Source: Ophiosphaerella korrae | Taxonomy: Eukaryota; Ascomycota; Dothideomycetes; Pleosporales; Phaeosphaeriaceae | Assembly (NCBI GenBank): GCA_028456385.1 | Contig: JALNQF010000939.1 | Coordinates: forward strand, 1 to 10,618 | Length of the DNA: 10,618 bases | Reading direction: 5' to 3' | Shown: one piece after another, positions 7,543-10,618 of the stretch | Layout: every line of letters begins with the position of its first letter | Position numbering within the stretch: the stretch's first letter is position 1 | Translations under genes and position numbers: made by a program | The notes under the pieces: generated by a model | Databases searched by the model: none | What the model was told of the DNA's origin: nothing | The model's input: the letters and a program-made list of their open reading frames with translations, nothing else

Positions 7543-8445
7543 CGTAAAGTCTTTGTTTTTCTTTCTCCTTCTATCCTTGTTTGCGTTAAGGATTATAAGA
7601 TCTCTAGCGTCCTAATTTCTAGTTTAGCTACTGTACTTGTTCTTTTTCTATTCTTAAAGGTTGTTGTTAATTTAGATTACCTATTATTTTAGGGCTTCTA
7701 GTGTCCTAGGTTTCTCTATATATATTATTTTGTATCGAATTTTTATGTTTAGTCCTTGTTTAAATTGTGATATAAGGGCTAATTTGTTCTATTCTGTATT
7801 TTAGCTTAATTGTTTAAATTATAATACGTATTCTAGAATACTTTTGCTTTATATAAGCCTCTTAAGTTTTTCTTTAGCTTGTTAGGTAATATCTATATCC
7901 CTAAATACTACTCTTATTCGTTTAGTGAAGTATTTATAGCTTCTAAAAATAGCTCTAGTTTTATCTTTTTAGGTTATTAGAGAATGTATTATATAGTCTG
8001 TCTAGTAGGGTTCGTACTATCTTATTGCGTCTTCTTTAAGGTGTAGTCTGATATATATTACTTTCTTTTCTTCTATGTTAAAGTGTAGTACTTGTATATC
8101 TATCTAGAGTTGTGCTAACGCTATAAAGGGTCTTAATTTCTCCCTTGTTCTGTTAAACTTCTTAAGAACGGGTATCTTAGGTAGTTTCTTTGTTGCACTT
8201 ATTTTTAGTTGTTAGGTAATTAGCTCTATCTAGTTCTAGCCTTCGATAATAGCTTTGATTTATACTTTGTTCTATTTTAAGTAATCTTGTAGTTCCTTAT
8301 TCTACGTTTCTAATACTTCGATTACTATCTTTATATCTTCTTTATTGTCGATTAGTTTGTTTATACGATCCTTGATTGTTTCCTATATAGTGCTGTCTAA
8401 CTTATAACTACTCTTAGGGGCTTTACTTATTAAACTTTCTACTAT
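7543..8445 (-). pseudogene. Element C Gag (capsid part)
   Basis: Structural protein of the virus-like particle. The proposed start is the codon at 8445-8443, now ATA (from ATG), the first plausible one after an upstream in-frame TAA at 8470-8472; this choice is inference. The N-terminal part is charged and probably coiled coil (K-D-R-I-N-K-L-I-D-N-K-E-D, then V-L-E-T and N-K-E-L-Q-D-Y-L). The retrotransposon-gag domain runs from L-P-K-I-P-V near 8180 to about 7665. It includes R-E-K-L-R-P-F-I near 8125, Y-F-T-K-R near 7930, I-L-E-Y-V near 7830 and Q-F-K-Q-G-L at 7767-7750, all typical of Ty3/gypsy Gag. The frame is the same as in the knuckles and pol. A 60-codon open stretch on the + strand at 7356-7538 is only the antisense of this end of gag. 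Confidence 0.85.
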
Positions 8446-8506
8446 TGTATTAGCTAGACTATGCGCTACTTACGCTTTGCTTCTCGCAATAACTAAATTA
8501 GTAAGG
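8446..8506 (-). other. Element C leader with possible tRNA primer-binding site
   Basis: These 61 bases lie between the 5' LTR and the proposed gag start. A primer-binding site normally begins with TGG a few bases after the LTR. Here the minus strand has TTAGTTATTGCGAGAAGC at 8496-8479, where TAG may be TGG after RIP. The tRNA cannot be named from sequence this altered. Confidence 0.3.
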
Positions 8507-8935
8507 TGTTACTAGCTTACTAGGGTCGACTTCCTAATAGCCTTCTAGTATTAGTAGATTACGAGGTAATAGTAAGAGTTTGTATAGGTAATCTGCAATA
8601 ACTATAAACAATAGAAGATATCTCGCGACTATCTTGTACTAGCGTTCTGTAGTTAGGAGATTAAATTACTAATACTATCTTAATAATGCGCGTCGCTACT
8701 AACTATATACTTGTCCTAATCTATTAATCTATTACTACTAAGAATAATAGATCGCAGATTACCTTAATCTATAATCTATTAACGCTAAGAGTCTATAGAT
8801 TATAGATTACCCTAGGTGTCCTAATTATGTGTGGTTTCCTAATTAAGTTCGTATTCTTTGTGTTCGTAAGAACTCGATCCTCTAGTTGTAGGGCTAATTG
8901 GTTCTATCTGTATTTCTCTTGTTACTGTCGTAACA
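8507..8935 (-). repeat. 5' LTR of element C (right copy, 429 bp)
   Basis: Ends TGTTAC and GTAACA on the + strand; same length as the left LTR and collinear without gaps. All of the roughly 27 differences are transitions, and this copy more often keeps the unmutated base (for example CTG at 8908-8910 where the left LTR has CTA). It lies upstream of gag on the minus strand, so it would have supplied promoter and transcription start. Confidence 0.95.
8765..8809. repeat. Inverted repeat in C LTR, 15-bp stem (right copy)
   Basis: Arms 8765-8779 and 8795-8809 are perfect complements around a 15-base loop, identical to 2171-2215 in the other LTR. The module escaped net change in both copies, being already poor in CpA/TpG. 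Confidence 0.85.
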
Positions 8936-8940
8936 ACGTA
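8936..8940. repeat. Right target-site duplication of element C (ACGTA)
   Basis: Exact copy of 1908-1912, flanking the CA end of the right LTR. After it the RNase H reading frame of element A resumes at 8941 in the register left at 1912. Confidence 0.93.
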
Positions 8941-9300
8941 TCTAATTTAGCCTATAGAATATTACTAATATAAGAAGACTAGAAGACTAAAAAGGAATAC
9001 TTAGTTAAATACTTTTCTAAGTAGATAAAAATAGTAGAACTTAACTACCTAATTTATAACAAAGAGATACTAGTAATTTATAAAGTATTTAAATAATAGA
9101 GAGTATACCTATAAAAAGTAAAGTATTAAATAAAAGTCTATATAGACTATAAGAATCTTATAGGATTTATATTAAATAAAGAACTATTATAATAATAATA
9201 TATAAGATAGTAAGAATTCTTATTAATATTTAATATAGAAATTATATATATAAAAGGAAAAGATAACTAACTTATAGATACTCTTAGTAGAAGACTAGAC
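8941..9300 (+). pseudogene. Element A RNase H (right of the insertion)
   Basis: Continuation of element A pol. S-N-L-A at 8941-8952 follows the D-V codons at 1907-1912, matching T-D-A-S-N-L in element C. The domain ends with G-K-D-N-stop-L-I-D-T-L-S-R-R at 9256-9294 (family KDNxxADALSRR), with Asp at 9277-9279. No frame change is seen between 8941 and 9294. Stops are TAA/TAG at former Gln/Trp positions. The domain is physically split by 7 kb of element C. Confidence 0.87.
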
Positions 9301-10618
9301 TTATAAAAAGAAGTAAGTACTACTAGTATAGTTCTAATTAAGAATAAGAAAGGATATCTAGTCTTAAATATACTTAAAATAGCTACTATACTTAAAAGAA
9401 TAAGTAGTAAGCTAGATAAATAGATTTAAAAGATATTATAAGAGGCACCTAAAGAAATAGAAAAGCTAGAAACTTAAGAAAGATTTATATAAGCCTATAG
9501 AAGAATATATATTCTAGGAAAAATCTAGAAAGAATTTATATAATAATTCTATAAGCTACTAGTATATAGATACTAGAAAATTAAAAAAATACTAAATAGG
9601 CTCTTAAAAGATTACTATATCCTAAGAGTAAGATAACTAGTAAAAGAAGTACTATAAGACTATATAGAATACTATAAAAACAAGTATAATAGATATATAC
9701 TATATAGAATACTATAACTAGTTAAAGTACTAGAGTAACTTTAAAGAATAATAATAATAGATTTTATTATAAAGCTACCTAAGTTAAAGGACCTAATATT
9801 AGGAGTTAAGTATAATAGAATCCTAATAATAGTAGATAAACTTATAAAGTATACGTACTTTAGACTATATAAAGAAAAAAGTACAATAGAAGTTACTATA
9901 TACTAGGTTCTAAGAACTATAATTAGCTAATATAGTATTATAGATAAGATTATTATAGATAGAGATATAAGATTTATATTAAAATTATAAGGAATAATAG
10001 TAGTATTATTAGGAATCTAATATATAATATTAATAGTATACTACCTATAAATAGATAAATAATTAGAATATATAAATTAGATAGTAGAATAGTACTTAAG
10101 ATACTATCTTAACTATAACTAGAATAATTAGGTATAGTTACTACCTATAGTATAGTTAGTATATAATAGCGTAAAGAATATAGTAATAGAAGTATTACTT
10201 TTTTTTATAAACTATAGATTTAACCCTAATATATACTAGATACTAAGATTCTAAGTATTTTAGTTTCTAAGAAGAGAAAACTTTATAAATAGACTTAAAG
10301 AGATATATAATTAATTATAATAAGATATAGAATTCTTATAAGATTAAATAGTAAAGTATTATAATAAAAAATACTAAGAAGAACTTTAATTTAGAGAAGG
10401 AGAAAAAGTATAGTTAGTACGTAAAAATATTAAAAGTAAATAATTAAGTTCTAAACTAGATTATATAAAAATAAAACTATATAAAATTAAAAAGGAAGTT
10501 ATACTAGTTATATTTAAGCTAAGACTACTAGATAAAATAAAGATATACCTAATATTCTATATAGTACTACTAGAAAAAGTACTATAAGAAGTAGAACTAC
10601 TAGTATATAAAGTAGATA
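9301..10618 (+). pseudogene. Element A integrase, cut by the right edge
   Basis: Degenerate integrase in the same frame as the preceding RNase H. In the zinc domain the His positions read Tyr at 9550-9552 and 9571-9573, and C-x2-C reads Y-I-E-Y at 9661-9672, followed by Y-K-N-K; all four ligands are lost. Catalytic core: D at 9760-9762 (I-D-F-I); D at 9958-9960 (I-D-R-D); E at 10066-10068 (L-E-Y-I-N). The last two are separated by exactly 35 residues, so the DDE triad is kept. The GPY/F module begins near 10453, with K-L-Y at 10474-10482 where C has G-L-Y and a Y-L-x-F-Y-x-V-L-L segment near 10546-10575. The window ends just before the position where C's chromodomain starts, so whether A has one is not visible. 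Confidence 0.92.

Larger units (their letters stand above)
1913..8935 (-). mobile_element. Element C: complete RIP-inactivated Ty3/gypsy chromovirus
   Basis: This is a full-length LTR retrotransposon of 7,023 bp on the minus strand, with equal 429-bp LTRs, TGTTAC...GTAACA terminal inverted repeats and a 5-bp target duplication. Minus-strand order is LTR, leader, gag, protease, reverse transcriptase, RNase H, integrase, chromodomain, C-terminal extension, polypurine tract, LTR. RT-RNase H before integrase defines Ty3/gypsy; the chromodomain places it with chromoviruses. The internal region is 6,165 bp. Every domain landmark checked, from the gag N-terminus at 8445 to the last pol codons at 2344, falls in one frame, so there is no net frameshift and no visible gag/pol frame change. 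Inactivation is by point mutation: Gln/Trp codons to stops, Asp to Asn, Gly to Arg/Ser, Cys/His to Tyr. It lies in opposite orientation inside element A and is less depleted of CpA/TpG than A or B. Confidence 0.95.

Noticed and set aside
1248..10618. An active or domesticated retroelement gene
   Set aside because: All coding domains hold many TAA/TAG codons and lost catalytic or metal-binding residues, with no open frame longer than 76 codons anywhere.
1..10618. Mitochondrial or bacterial AT-rich DNA
   Set aside because: The domains are eukaryotic Ty3/gypsy with a chromodomain, and CpA/TpG depletion with transition-only LTR differences is typical of fungal nuclear RIP.

Overview
The window is AT-rich repeat sequence with no intact gene. 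It looks like heterochromatin of a filamentous ascomycete (Pezizomycotina-type) that has undergone repeat-induced point mutation (RIP). CpA and TpG are almost absent: there is none of either in bases 1-612. TpA and CTAG are very common. Former Gln and Trp codons read as TAA/TAG, zinc-binding Cys/His codons read as Tyr, and the two LTRs of one element differ only by transitions. No species can be named from this sequence.

Three related Ty3/gypsy chromovirus-type LTR retrotransposons are nested. Element A (oldest, + strand) supplies a reverse transcriptase fragment (1248-1912) and, on the far side of the insertion, RNase H, integrase and the GPY/F module (8941 to the right edge). Element B (+ strand) is seen only as its 3' end: the tail of pol (1-752), a polypurine tract and a 495-bp LTR (753-1247). 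That LTR abuts element A inside the RT domain, so B is inserted in A and the rest of B lies off the left edge. Element C (- strand, 1913-8935, 7,023 bp) is complete: 429-bp LTRs, TG...CA ends and a 5-bp target duplication ACGTA. It is inserted in the RNase H active-site coding segment of A.

Reading C on the minus strand from right to left: 5' LTR (8507-8935), leader with a possible primer site, gag with two CCHC knuckles, protease, reverse transcriptase, RNase H, integrase (HHCC, DDE with a 35-residue D-E spacing, GPY/F), chromodomain, a long C-terminal extension, polypurine tract, 3' LTR (1913-2341). Every landmark from 8445 down to 2344 lies in one reading frame with no net frameshift, so C was a single gag-pol polyprotein gene destroyed by point mutation rather than by indels.

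The most unusual points are these. The pol frame continues about 236 codons beyond the chromodomain and appears to run into the 3' LTR; element B conserves this, with length changes that are multiples of three. The U3 regions of the otherwise homologous B and C LTRs carry different repeat modules (three 54-bp direct repeats versus a 15-bp stem inverted repeat). None of the elements could encode functional protein now.
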